Below are positions 16,665-24,076 of a stretch of DNA of 64,000 nt, one piece after another; the first letter of the stretch is position 1, and each line of letters starts with the position of its first letter. The position numbers and the translations under genes were made by a program. The stretch lies in assembly GCA_937918935.1 (NCBI GenBank), contig CAKZSI010000041.1, forward strand, positions 62,001-126,000. The letters run 5' to 3'. The notes under the pieces are model-generated. The model had not been told where the DNA came from and searched no databases. It saw nothing but the letters and a program-made list of their open reading frames with translations. This stretch comes from an uncultured Chloroflexales bacterium (GTDB lineage Bacteria > Chloroflexota > Chloroflexia > Chloroflexales > Chloroflexaceae).

Positions 16665-16910
16665 TTACACGGATGGCGCGGCGCCGGCATCGGTAGCGCC
16701 AACAGCCTGGCCGTTGGAACTCACCACGCCGGCCTGGACGGCAAGACCCCCCGCTTCGGCGATGGCCGCCAGCAACGCGGCGGATGGGCCGCCACCATCG
16801 TTGGCCGGAAGTTGGACCGCGCCACGTTCCGCCAGACCGGCGCGGACCTCTTCGTGCTCGAGCGTTCGCACCCGCGCCGCCTGTTCGTCGATTTCGATGG
16901 TGATACGCAT
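16665..16910 (-). CDS. Small peptide/protein, last gene of the protease operon
   Basis: 81 residues. GGAGG lies 5 bases before the ATG at 16910 and decides the start over one 33 bases upstream. The N-terminal half is charged and likely structured ('MRITIEIDEQAARVRTLEHE'). The C-terminal half is made of Gly, Ala, Ser, Val and Asn and contains two related motifs, 'NDGGGPSA' and 'TDAGAAPSV', the second at the very C-terminus. No signal peptide and no cysteine. The layout (leader-like head, low-complexity tail, protease gene upstream) resembles a processed precursor peptide, but no modification enzyme is present. It could instead be a small regulatory partner. Family not recognised. Confidence 0.7.
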   Translation of the reverse strand: MRITIEIDEQAARVRTLEHEEVRAGLAERGAVQLPANDGGGPSAALLAAIAEAGGLAVQAGVVSSNGQAVGATDAGAAPSV

Positions 16911-16940
16911 TATCGCCTCCTGTGCGTCCTCCGGGAAAAG

Positions 16941-16965
16941 CAAGGCGAAACCTGGTTTCGCCTTG
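16941..16965. repeat. Perfect 25-bp palindrome, GAAACC-T-GGTTTC family
   Basis: Twelve-base arms around a central T, read identically on both strands. It lies between the 84-residue gene and the 81-residue gene inside the operon, just before the latter's RBS. In RNA it would form a hairpin that could separate expression of the two genes. Related copies: 7122, 7164, 31183, 37604, 41255. Confidence 0.8.
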
Positions 16966-16970
16966 TGCTA

Positions 16971-17225
16971 TCAGTTCATAATCGCGTAGCGCGCCTCGAT
17001 ATTGACCGGATTGGCGCTGACATTGCGGATACTGATCCAGTAGGTGATATGTGTTGGTGAGGCGCGCTCGACCTCTACGTCCCAGTCGATCTGAGGGCCG
17101 CCGGATTGTGGCGAGGTAGAGACAACGTTCCAGACGACGTGCCAGTTCGCGGGCCAGCTATGGGTAAACCAGCGCCGGGTCTGATTGGCCGGAACGCTTC
17201 CGGTGAATTGAACACCGATACGCAT
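16971..17225 (-). CDS. Stand-alone copy of the neighbouring subtilase's C-terminal domain
   Basis: 84 residues, starting with an AAGGAGACACGT ribosome binding site. It aligns along its whole length with residues 483-566 of the subtilase encoded 35 bases upstream, sharing 'VPANQT', 'RWFTHSWPA', 'GGPQI', 'VERAS', 'HITYWI' and 'PVNIEARYA' (about 70% identity by eye). It is a compact beta-type domain rich in aromatic residues, with no signal peptide. A tandem duplication of the 3' end of the protease gene is the simplest origin. It might compete with, bind or replace the protease's own tail. Family not recognised. Confidence 0.85.
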   Translation of the reverse strand: MRIGVQFTGSVPANQTRRWFTHSWPANWHVVWNVVSTSPQSGGPQIDWDVEVERASPTHITYWISIRNVSANPVNIEARYAIMN

Positions 17226-17260
17226 ACGTGTCTCCTTGACGCTAAGGTGCGAACCAGGGC

Positions 17261-18961
17261 TTACCAGCCAAGAACGGCGTAGCGAGCCTCGATATTGACC
17301 GGCACGTTCGTCAGGTTGGTAATCGCGATCCAGTAGGTAATGTGGCGGTCGGAGGCGCGCTCAACCTGCACGCGCCAGTGGATCTGCGGGCCGCCGGGGG
17401 TGACGCTGGTGGGCACGACCGTCCAGATCACGTGCCAGTGGGCCGGCCAGCTATGGGTGAACCAGCGGCTGGTCTGATTGGCCGGCACGACACCGGTGAA
17501 CTGCACGCCGATCCAGGTGCGGGTCGGCAGCACATAGTCAATCATCTGACGCATATTGGGCCGGTTGCCGATCCGCTGGGCGGCGGGGCGGCCCGGAGCG
17601 TCTTGCTGGGGTGAACCGGTGGTGCGCAGCACCTCGCGCGCCCGGGCCGGGCTCATCGGAATGCGTCCGGCGGCGCGGAGCACCCCCTGCACCCCGGCAA
17701 TGGCCCCGACGACGATCGGCGAGGCGCTCGATGTGCCGCTGAAGGTGTCGGTGTACCAGAGATCTTCGTTCGAGCCGCCCTGCAGATCGCCGTAGCCGGT
17801 GGTGGTTACCTCGCGCCCCCAACCCTGCGCGTCAACCAGTGCGCCGTAGTTTGAGAAGCCCAGACGCGAACGGTCGGGGCCGTGGTTCCGCCCGTGGGTG
17901 CCGGGGGGCGGCGCGCCGGCGCCGACCACGATCGCGCCCGAGTCGAGGGGAGCGCGGCGGTAGGGGTTGCGCCACCAGGAGGGGAAGGGGCCGAAGGGGG
18001 CGGGCGGGTTAGTGTTGTAGAGCGCATCATCGAGGTTCTCCTGGCCGTTCCCCGCGGCCTCGACAACGATGACGCCCTTGTTGACCGCGTAGCGAATCGC
18101 CTGGTAGTCATCAGGCCACCACTCGATGGCGACGTAGCCAGCCTGGTCAAGACGTGCGGCGAAGTTATGGCGCGGGCCGGCGCGGTGCAACTCGATCAGG
18201 ATCACGTCGCCGGGGTTGAGCAGATCGGCGGCCTGGCGGATCGCCCCGGCGCTGCCGACGCCGCCAAAGATCGAAATGGCGCGCACATTGGCATCGGGGC
18301 AGATCCCGGTAATGCCGAAGGTATTGCGGTCACCGCCGAATTCGCCGATGACCGCGGTGCCGTGATTGCGCCAGCCGAGGTCGCTTGAAGCGGCGCCGAA
18401 GACCATCCCGCCCTGATTCTGGACCAGATCCTCGTGCGTGAAGCGCCATGCGCCTTCGATATCGATGATGCGCACGCCGGCGCCGCTGCCGCCGGGCCGC
18501 GTCCAGGCAAAGCGCGCGTCAATGCCTTCGGGTGCGGCGTTGAGATAGCCCTGGCGGCTGGTAAAGTCCGGTGTGGCGGCCGGCTCTTCGGGCCGTGGCG
18601 CCATATCGTTGATACCGAGTTCGCCCCGCGGCAACTCCACCTCGGTCAGCACGGCAGGGCTGGCAGGCGGCTTTACATAGGCGGCTTCTACAGTGGGCAG
18701 TTCCTGCAGCCGCCGGGCCAGATCCTCGAGACGCTCATCCGGCGCATCAACGCGATAAAACGTAACCTCGGCAGGCAGGGCGCCCGCCGCCGCCCCGGCG
18801 CCGAGCGCCTCAGGGGGCGCTTCAGGGGCCGCAGCGAAGAGCCGGTGCATGGCGCCGCCAGCCTCCGACACGATCCGGGACAGATCAACGGGTGCGGCGC
18901 CAAGGACAGGGGCGCCCTCCTCGGCTCGCGTGATGACAATCAACTCGCGCTCCAGTTCCAT
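17261..18961 (-). CDS. Subtilisin-like (S8) serine protease without signal peptide
   Basis: 566 residues; AAGGAGGAG ribosome binding site. Order: an N-terminal prodomain-like region (1-100) ending 'RLQELPTVEAAYVKPP'; a linker; the S8 domain with Asp167 ('IIDIEG'), His200 ('NHGTAVIGE'), oxyanion Asn305 ('AAGNG') and Ser411 ('SGTSSASP'), so the full catalytic set is present; and a C-terminal domain (483-566). There is no signal peptide, so it is cytosolic or exported by an unseen route. Its prodomain is repeated in the upstream lipoprotein gene and its C-terminal domain in the downstream 84-residue gene. The four genes are spaced 31, 35 and 60 bases apart and each has a strong RBS. Confidence 0.88.
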   Translation of the reverse strand: MELERELIVITRAEEGAPVLGAAPVDLSRIVSEAGGAMHRLFAAAPEAPPEALGAGAAAGALPAEVTFYRVDAPDERLEDLARRLQELPTVEAAYVKPPASPAVLTEVELPRGELGINDMAPRPEEPAATPDFTSRQGYLNAAPEGIDARFAWTRPGGSGAGVRIIDIEGAWRFTHEDLVQNQGGMVFGAASSDLGWRNHGTAVIGEFGGDRNTFGITGICPDANVRAISIFGGVGSAGAIRQAADLLNPGDVILIELHRAGPRHNFAARLDQAGYVAIEWWPDDYQAIRYAVNKGVIVVEAAGNGQENLDDALYNTNPPAPFGPFPSWWRNPYRRAPLDSGAIVVGAGAPPPGTHGRNHGPDRSRLGFSNYGALVDAQGWGREVTTTGYGDLQGGSNEDLWYTDTFSGTSSASPIVVGAIAGVQGVLRAAGRIPMSPARAREVLRTTGSPQQDAPGRPAAQRIGNRPNMRQMIDYVLPTRTWIGVQFTGVVPANQTSRWFTHSWPAHWHVIWTVVPTSVTPGGPQIHWRVQVERASDRHITYWIAITNLTNVPVNIEARYAVLGW

Positions 18962-18992
18962 GGGCTCCTCCTTGAGGTATGCGCTGCCAACA

Positions 18993-19361
18993 TTACGACA
19001 GAGCGTCAGGGGGTTTCAGGTACGCTGACTCGACGCCCGGTGTCTGCTGCAGACGGGCCACCAGCGAGGCGGCCGCGTCGGCGGCGATGTCAGCCACAAA
19101 CGTTCGAGCCAGGACGGGATCAGACGCCCCGGGGTCCAGCGGGCGCAGATTGGGGGCCGCCTCCAGCACCGTTCGTGATGCCGCGGTGGGTGCGCTCTGA
19201 CCCTTCAGGGCCGCGGCCAGGCTTTCCTGGGCGATCACAATAACCTGCACGGTTTTCCCCTCGCCGGTACGGGTGGGCGTTGGCGCCGGGGTGGCGGTTG
19301 CACACGCCACGAGCATCGAGGCGAGGAGCAACCACGCGAAGATTGCCAGCGCTCGCCGCAT
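18993..19361 (-). CDS. Lipoprotein resembling the prodomain of the adjacent subtilase
   Basis: 122 residues with GGAGGAACACC before the ATG. Signal peptide 'MRRALAIFAWLLLASMLVAC' with lipobox LVAC; Cys20 would be lipidated. After a Thr/Pro-rich linker the mature part ends 'ARLQQTPGVESAYLKPPDAL', matching 'RRLQELPTVEAAYVKPPASP' at the end of the subtilase prodomain; the preceding segments also align loosely (VIVI, SRxVxEA). It is first in the operon behind a good promoter. It could be a membrane-tethered inhibitor or folding chaperone for the protease, as free I9-type prodomains can be; this is inference. Topology is a puzzle because the protease lacks a signal peptide. Confidence 0.8.
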   Translation of the reverse strand: MRRALAIFAWLLLASMLVACATATPAPTPTRTGEGKTVQVIVIAQESLAAALKGQSAPTAASRTVLEAAPNLRPLDPGASDPVLARTFVADIAADAAASLVARLQQTPGVESAYLKPPDALS

Positions 19362-19440
19362 GGTGTTCCTCCAGATGTTGGCGCAAGCGACCAGTTTTCG
19401 GAGGCGGATGACCTTTCAAGGAACGACATTGAACACTTCA

Positions 19441-19468
19441 AGTATAGCACCCACAGCAGATTTATCAA
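19441..19468 (-). promoter_or_regulatory. Promoter of the lipoprotein-subtilase operon
   Basis: On the - strand: -35 TTGATA (19463-19468), a 16-base spacer ending in TGC, and -10 TATACT (19441-19446), i.e. five of six consensus bases in each box plus an extended -10. The predicted start is near 19433, about 70 bases before the ATG at 19361. The local sequence is AT-rich. Confidence 0.7.
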
Positions 19469-19574
19469 TTTAAGATATGGATAATATTCTTAGAAGATAT
19501 GAAAATCCGTCACAAGGGTTGTGACGATGGGGAGGGGGTGAGAGGACAAAGCCCTCTCACCCCCTCCCCATGGA

Positions 19575-19611
19575 AGCGGGTATGGGAAAGACCGGTCTCC
19601 CCATACCCGCT
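19575..19611. terminator. Hairpin downstream of ilvA
   Basis: Arms AGCGGGTATGGG (19575-19586) and CCCATACCCGCT (19600-19611) are perfect, and the loop contains a further palindrome AGACCGGTCT. It lies 14 bases past the ilvA stop on the - strand, so it could terminate ilvA. The preceding 19535-19568 stretch repeats a CCCTCTCACCCCCTCCCC-type sequence. Confidence 0.6.
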
Positions 19612-19624
19612 AAACTGGTCCCTG

Positions 19625-21136
19625 TCACGTAAGAAAGGCGTGGTAGGCCGGGTTATCGCTCTGGTCAACGTAGTGGTACCCCAGGCGATCGAGGGAGGCG
19701 TGAAAGCGGTCGAGGTCGGCGGCGGGCACCTGAATGCCGGCGAGCACACGGCCGTGGGCGCTGCCGTGGTTGCGGTAGTGGAACAGACTGATGTTCCACG
19801 ACTCGTCGAGCGACTCGAGGAACTGGAGCAGCGCGCCGGGGCGTTCGGGGAACTGGAAGCTGTAGAGGCGCTCGTTGACGGCCTCGGGGGCGCGCCCGCC
19901 AACCATGTGCCGCAGGTGCACAATCGCCAGTTCGTTGCTGGTCAGGTCAAGCACCTCGTAGCCGTGGGCGACCAGGCGGGCGACGGTGGCAGCGCGCTCC
20001 TCGGGATGGGCCAGTTCGATGCCCACGAAGACACGTGCGTCGGGGCGGGGCGCGTAGCGGTAGTTGAACTCGGTGATGTTGTGCCGTCCCAGGTCGCGGC
20101 AAAAGCGCTTGAACGAACCGGGGCGCTCGGGAATGGTGACCGCCAGCAGGGCCTCGCGCTGCTCGCCGATTTCGGCCCGCTCGACCACGTGACGCAGGCG
20201 CCCGAAGTTGACGTTCGCTCCGCAGGTGAGGGCCACCAGGGCTTCGTCGCGCACCCCCCGTTCGGCGACGAAACGCTTGAGCCCGGCCACGGCCAGGGCG
20301 CCGGCCGGTTCCTGAATGCTGCGCGTGTCATCGAATACGTCTTTGATCGCCGCGCAGACCTCGTCGGTAGTGACCCGCACGATCTCATCCACGTACTCGC
20401 GCACCAGGCGGAAGGTATGCTCGCCGACTCGCCGCACTGCCACGCCGTCAACGAAGATGCCGACGTTGGCGAGGGTGACTCGCTCACCGGCATGGAGGCT
20501 CTGGTACATCGCGTCGGCATCGTCAGGTTCGACCCCGATCACCGCGATGTCCGGGTTGATGCTCTTCAGAAACACCGCGATCCCCGCGGCCAGCCCGCCG
20601 CCGCCGATGGGTACGAAGACGCGGTAGCGTTCGGCGCGCATCTGCTGGGAGATTTCCAGGCCGATGGTGCCCTGGCCGGCGATGACCAGCGGGTCATCGT
20701 AGGGGTGAACAAAGGCCAGCCCGAGTTGCCGTTGCAAGTTGTAGGCATGGGCCTCGGCGTCGCTATAGCTGTCGCCGTGCAGCACCACCTCGGCGCCGCG
20801 GGCGCGGCAGGCGTTGACCTTGATCTCCGGCGTGGTCACTGGCATCACAATGACGGCGCGGACGCCGAGCCGCTGGGCCGAGAAGGCCACTCCCTGGGCG
20901 TGGTTGCCGGCGGAGGCGGTAATGACGCCCCGTTGCCGTTCCTCTGGTGGAAGATGAGCGATGCGGTTGTAGGCCCCGCGGAGCTTGAAAGAAAAGATGG
21001 GCTGGAGATCCTCGCGCTTGAAAAACACCTGGTTATTCAGTCGCGCCGACAGGGCCGGCGCGAGTTGGAGCGGCGTTTCGACGGCGACGTCGTAGACCCG
21101 GCTGGTGAGAATGCGTTGCAGGTATTCGATGTTCAA
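19625..21136 (-). CDS. ilvA: Biosynthetic threonine ammonia-lyase (threonine dehydratase)
   Basis: 503 residues, the length of the two-ACT-domain biosynthetic form. It deaminates threonine to 2-oxobutanoate, the first step to isoleucine, using PLP. The PLP lysine lies in 'FSFKLRGAYN' (about residue 53), followed by 'ASAGNHAQGVA' and the phosphate-binding 'PIGGGGLAAG'. Two ACT-like regulatory domains fill about 330-500 ('AVTIPERPGSFKRF' and 'SFQFPERPGALLQF'), consistent with isoleucine feedback control. It stands alone on the - strand, divergent from bchM across a 500-base gap that holds a duplicated promoter-like block. Confidence 0.96.
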   Translation of the reverse strand: MNIEYLQRILTSRVYDVAVETPLQLAPALSARLNNQVFFKREDLQPIFSFKLRGAYNRIAHLPPEERQRGVITASAGNHAQGVAFSAQRLGVRAVIVMPVTTPEIKVNACRARGAEVVLHGDSYSDAEAHAYNLQRQLGLAFVHPYDDPLVIAGQGTIGLEISQQMRAERYRVFVPIGGGGLAAGIAVFLKSINPDIAVIGVEPDDADAMYQSLHAGERVTLANVGIFVDGVAVRRVGEHTFRLVREYVDEIVRVTTDEVCAAIKDVFDDTRSIQEPAGALAVAGLKRFVAERGVRDEALVALTCGANVNFGRLRHVVERAEIGEQREALLAVTIPERPGSFKRFCRDLGRHNITEFNYRYAPRPDARVFVGIELAHPEERAATVARLVAHGYEVLDLTSNELAIVHLRHMVGGRAPEAVNERLYSFQFPERPGALLQFLESLDESWNISLFHYRNHGSAHGRVLAGIQVPAADLDRFHASLDRLGYHYVDQSDNPAYHAFLT

Positions 21137-21187
21137 GGTTGGCTCCCTTTACCTACTGTTGGGCCTCATTGGGGAGACTGACGATGA

Positions 21188-21295
21188 GTATCCGCGCCAT
21201 TATACGGGTCTGGCGTGATCGGCTCGACATATGGGCCCGACCTGCCAATCGCAGAGGGGGTATCCGCGCCATTATACGGGTCTGGCGTGATCGGC
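21188..21295 (-). promoter_or_regulatory. Duplicated 36-bp promoter-like block upstream of ilvA
   Basis: A 36-bp sequence is perfectly repeated at 21188-21223 and 21260-21295 (72-base offset). On the - strand each copy contains CCCGTATAATGG, a perfect TATAAT -10 (21199-21204 and 21271-21276), so ilvA may have two identical start sites about 60 and 130 bases before its ATG. -35 matches are poor, suggesting activator-dependent or weak promoters. Confidence 0.6.
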
Positions 21296-21577
21296 GGTGC
21301 GGCGAACCGGGGTTCCCCACACCCTGGCCTGGGGGAGGAGGTGAGAGGGCTGTATCCTTCAAGGCAAACCCGCTATAATCCCGGCACCGTGCGGCGCAGC
21401 CGCGTGGATGTCTGACAACCGGTTGAGTGGCGAATTGTTCCTGCTACGCAAGATTCGGCAACTGTTTGCACAGAAGCGAACGATCTCAAGGAAAATTTTA
21501 CCCCTTCAGAAAGACCTGAATCGCCGCTTCAACCTTTTGTCCACCTTTTGCATATAGTGCGGTGGAGTTGACTTTTA
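21296..21577. other. Intergenic DNA between ilvA and bchM
   Basis: This stretch holds a GGTTCCCCACACC-type partial repeat near 21311 and an AT-richer tract (21420-21577) with the direct repeat CCTTTTGtccaCCTTTTGCA. No gene is visible on either strand. Confidence 0.5.
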
Positions 21578-21635
21578 TGCTATAATCGCGATGCAAGATC
21601 GTAGTATATAGTTCGCACTACGGCTTTCCCCCACC
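21578..21635 (+). promoter_or_regulatory. bchM promoter with a downstream dyad
   Basis: Extended -10 TGCTATAAT at 21578-21586 on the + strand, about 55 bases before the bchM ATG. A small dyad GTAGT-N11-ACTAC follows (about 21601-21621), near the predicted start site, and could be an operator. It would serve the bchM-acsF-bchH run. Confidence 0.55.
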
Positions 21636-21640
21636 AGCGA

Positions 21641-22339
21641 ATGCCGAGATCAAACGTGGACACCACCCAGCACAAAGCGCGTTTGCGCCAGTACTTCGAT
21701 GGGATAGGCTTCGAACGCTGGTCGGCGATCTATGGTGAGGCGCGGCTCTCGCCCATCCGCCGTTCGATCCGCGACGGGCACACGCAGATGCTGGCCCTGG
21801 CCGAGGAGTGGCTGGATGCCGAGGGACGGGGCCGTCACGGCGCGGCCCTCGACGCGGGCTGCGGCACGGGGCTGTTCAGTCTGGCCCTGGCGCGCCGGGG
21901 TATGCATGTGACGGCAGCGGATCTGGCGCCCCAGATGGTTGCGGCGACGCGGGCCGCGGCTGAAGCCGCCGGTCTCGCCGGGCGCGTTGATGGTCTGGTC
22001 GCCGATCTGGAGGAGTTGCAGGGGCGCTTTGCGGTGGTGGCGTGCTTCGATGTACTCATCCACTACCCGCCAGGGCCGTTTGAGCAGATGCTGCGCCATC
22101 TGGCCAATCTCTGCGCCGACACGCTGCTCTTTACCTACGCCCCGTATAGCCCGCTGCTGGCGGTGATGCATCGCGTGGGCGCCTTCTTTCCGCACAGCCA
22201 GCGCCGTACCGATATTCAAATGATCCCCGATGACCTGGTGCGGGCCACCCTCGCCGCCAGCGGCATGTCCATCCGCCGGGCCCGGCGGATCAGTAGCGGG
22301 TTCTACCACGTCATCCTCGTCCAGGCCATGCGCACCTGA
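21641..22339 (+). CDS. bchM: Magnesium protoporphyrin IX O-methyltransferase
   Basis: 232 residues, typical of BchM. It uses SAM to methylate the 13-propionate of Mg-protoporphyrin IX, making the substrate of the cyclase. 'YFDGIGFERWSAIYG' near the N-terminus is characteristic of BchM/ChlM, and the SAM motif 'LDAGCGTGLFSLALA' (about 69-83) is followed by 'DVLIHYP'. First gene of the + strand tetrapyrrole run: a 110-residue protein, acsF and bchH follow. Product and next enzyme (AcsF) are thus encoded side by side. The first ATG after the promoter is taken as start. Confidence 0.93.
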   Translation: MPRSNVDTTQHKARLRQYFDGIGFERWSAIYGEARLSPIRRSIRDGHTQMLALAEEWLDAEGRGRHGAALDAGCGTGLFSLALARRGMHVTAADLAPQMVAATRAAAEAAGLAGRVDGLVADLEELQGRFAVVACFDVLIHYPPGPFEQMLRHLANLCADTLLFTYAPYSPLLAVMHRVGAFFPHSQRRTDIQMIPDDLVRATLAASGMSIRRARRISSGFYHVILVQAMRT

Positions 22340-22382
22340 ACAGGTTATGTTCGCGCCCTGGCGAACACCGTTGGAGGGGCGC

Positions 22383-22401
22383 GAGGAGGCGTAGCCTCCT
22401 C
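22383..22401. repeat. Dispersed hairpin GAGGAGGCgtaGCCTCCTC
   Basis: A perfect 8-bp stem with a GTA loop, 43 bases after the bchM stop. It is a member of the GGAGGGC-N3-GCCCTCC hairpin family. A further inverted, terminator-like GC block (CCCTCACCCGCC..GGCAGTGAGAGGG) follows at 22470-22532. Confidence 0.65.
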
Positions 22402-22608
22402 CCAACCCTCGTTCTGTCCGCGGTGAACGCGCTCCGGCAAAACCAGGACCCGTCCGCCACTCCATCCCTGACCCTCACCCGCCGGGAGAGGGAAGCGGGC
22501 GCCCCCCGTCGCGGGGAGGCAGTGAGAGGGGCGGAATGCCGCGAACCGTAACACGCCCGCGCGAAACAATGCCTGAGAAAAATGCTTCGTACACGGAAAG
22601 GGCAGACT

Positions 22609-22941
22609 ATGCGAAAACTCTTCGGATTGGCGCTGGCAGTAGCGGCGGGCTACGCGCTCTGGCGCTGGTACGAGCGCGAGACGCTGCTGGAGGGTGAGGG
22701 CACGGTGCATTTGCAGAGCGAGCACGAGCACTTCCATCTGCACGTCGATCTGCCGCCGGGGATGGAGATCCAGCCCGGTGATACCCTGGAAATCGTCTCG
22801 CTGCCACGTATCAATGGCCAGACCCACGGCGAAATCACCTATGCCAGTCCCATCAAGCTCTACAAGGCAAGCTGGTTGCGGCGCAACCTGATCAAGAAGA
22901 GCAGCCTGGTTGAGGTGAATGAACTGGTGGAACACCCCTAA
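22609..22941 (+). CDS. Small membrane-anchored protein between bchM and acsF
   Basis: 110 residues. The start at 22609 is chosen because GGAAAGGG lies 6-7 bases before it and the protein then begins with a membrane anchor ('MRKLFGLALAVAAGYALWRW'). The rest is a soluble beta-rich domain with a His-rich strand ('EHEHFHLHVDLPPG') and a basic segment ('LRRNLIKKSS'). I do not recognise a family. It ends 9 bases before acsF, so the two are almost certainly cotranscribed and perhaps translationally coupled. In other lineages the AcsF cyclase needs a small partner (Ycf54 or BciE); this protein looks like neither, but its position makes it a candidate cyclase partner. Confidence 0.75.
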   Translation: MRKLFGLALAVAAGYALWRWYERETLLEGEGTVHLQSEHEHFHLHVDLPPGMEIQPGDTLEIVSLPRINGQTHGEITYASPIKLYKASWLRRNLIKKSSLVEVNELVEHP

Positions 22942-22950
22942 GGAGGAGCT

Positions 22951-24060
22951 ATGGAGCAGATGCCCGACCTGAGCGTCACGACGCGCCATGCCCTGCAGGA
23001 GGCCATCCTTACCCCGCGCTTTTATACTACTGATTTTAAGGCCATTGACGCGCTCGATATCGATCGGAACGGTTTACGTGATGAGTTTGAGTGGATCCGC
23101 GAGGAGTTTGAGCGCGATTATAACCGCAATCACTTCAAGCGCAATGAGGAGTTCCTGGCCAACTTCGATGATATGCCCGTCCGGCAATTGTTCATCGAGT
23201 TCCTCGAACGTTCCTGCACCGCGGAGTTCTCCGGCTGCATCCTCTACGCCGAGATGGTCAAGCATCTGAAGGACCCGACGATGCGGGCCATTTTCCGCTG
23301 CATGAGCCGCGATGAGGGCCGTCACGCCGGCTTCCTCAACAAGACGATGGCCGACCTCAACGTGGCGCTCGACCTGAGCGTGCTCCAGAAGCGCAAAAAG
23401 TATACCTACTTCCAGCCGAAGTTCATTTTCTACACCGTCTACCTCTCCGAGAAGATTGGCTACTCGCGCTATATCACGATCTACCGCCACCTGGAGAAGC
23501 ATCCCGACCGTGTCATCCACCCGATCTTCAAGTGGTTCGAGCAGTGGTGCAACGATGAGTACCGCCACGGCGAGTTCTTCTCCATGCTCATGCGCAGCCA
23601 GCCCGAACTGCTGAACAAGCCTGCCAACCGGCGCTGGATCCGCTTCTTCCTCCTGGCGGTGTACGCCACGATGTACCTCAACGATTGCCGCCGCGCCGAT
23701 TTCTACCGCGCCCTGGGCCTCGATTGGCGCACGTATGACCAGGATGTCATTCGCCTCTGCAACCGCATCTCGACCCAGGTCTACCCCGAGACGCTGCCGG
23801 TGGACGATCCGCGTTTCTTCCGCCACCTCGACAAGGCCGCCGAGTACGATGCGCGCGCCAATGAACTGGCCAATCGCGGCGGTACGGTGAACCAGGCCCA
23901 GGCCGCGCGCCTGCGGGCGGGGATCGTGCTGCGCCTGCTGGCGACCTATCGCCTGCCGCCATTGCCCACCAGCGAGGCGACGAAGTGGCGCGGTCTGGAG
24001 GGCTTCCCGAACTATCCCGGTCCGGGCTGGCAAGCCCGGCCCGTCGCCGCCGCGGATTAA
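22951..24060 (+). CDS. acsF: Mg-protoporphyrin IX monomethyl ester oxidative (aerobic) cyclase
   Basis: 369 residues, standard for AcsF. This membrane-associated di-iron enzyme uses O2 to close ring E, giving divinyl protochlorophyllide. Metal-ligand motifs are visible: Glu in 'TAEFSGCILYAE', ExxH in 'SRDEGRHAGF', and ExxH in 'NDEYRHGEFF'. The C-terminal 'KAAEYDARANELANRGG' region is also typical. AAGGAGGAG lies just before the ATG, a near-perfect RBS. It follows bchM and the 110-residue protein and precedes bchH by 16 bases. Presence of the O2-dependent enzyme implies pigment synthesis under oxic or micro-oxic conditions; no BchE is seen in the window. Confidence 0.96.
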   Translation: MEQMPDLSVTTRHALQEAILTPRFYTTDFKAIDALDIDRNGLRDEFEWIREEFERDYNRNHFKRNEEFLANFDDMPVRQLFIEFLERSCTAEFSGCILYAEMVKHLKDPTMRAIFRCMSRDEGRHAGFLNKTMADLNVALDLSVLQKRKKYTYFQPKFIFYTVYLSEKIGYSRYITIYRHLEKHPDRVIHPIFKWFEQWCNDEYRHGEFFSMLMRSQPELLNKPANRRWIRFFLLAVYATMYLNDCRRADFYRALGLDWRTYDQDVIRLCNRISTQVYPETLPVDDPRFFRHLDKAAEYDARANELANRGGTVNQAQAARLRAGIVLRLLATYRLPPLPTSEATKWRGLEGFPNYPGPGWQARPVAAAD

Positions 24061-24076
24061 GCAGCGAGGAACGCCG

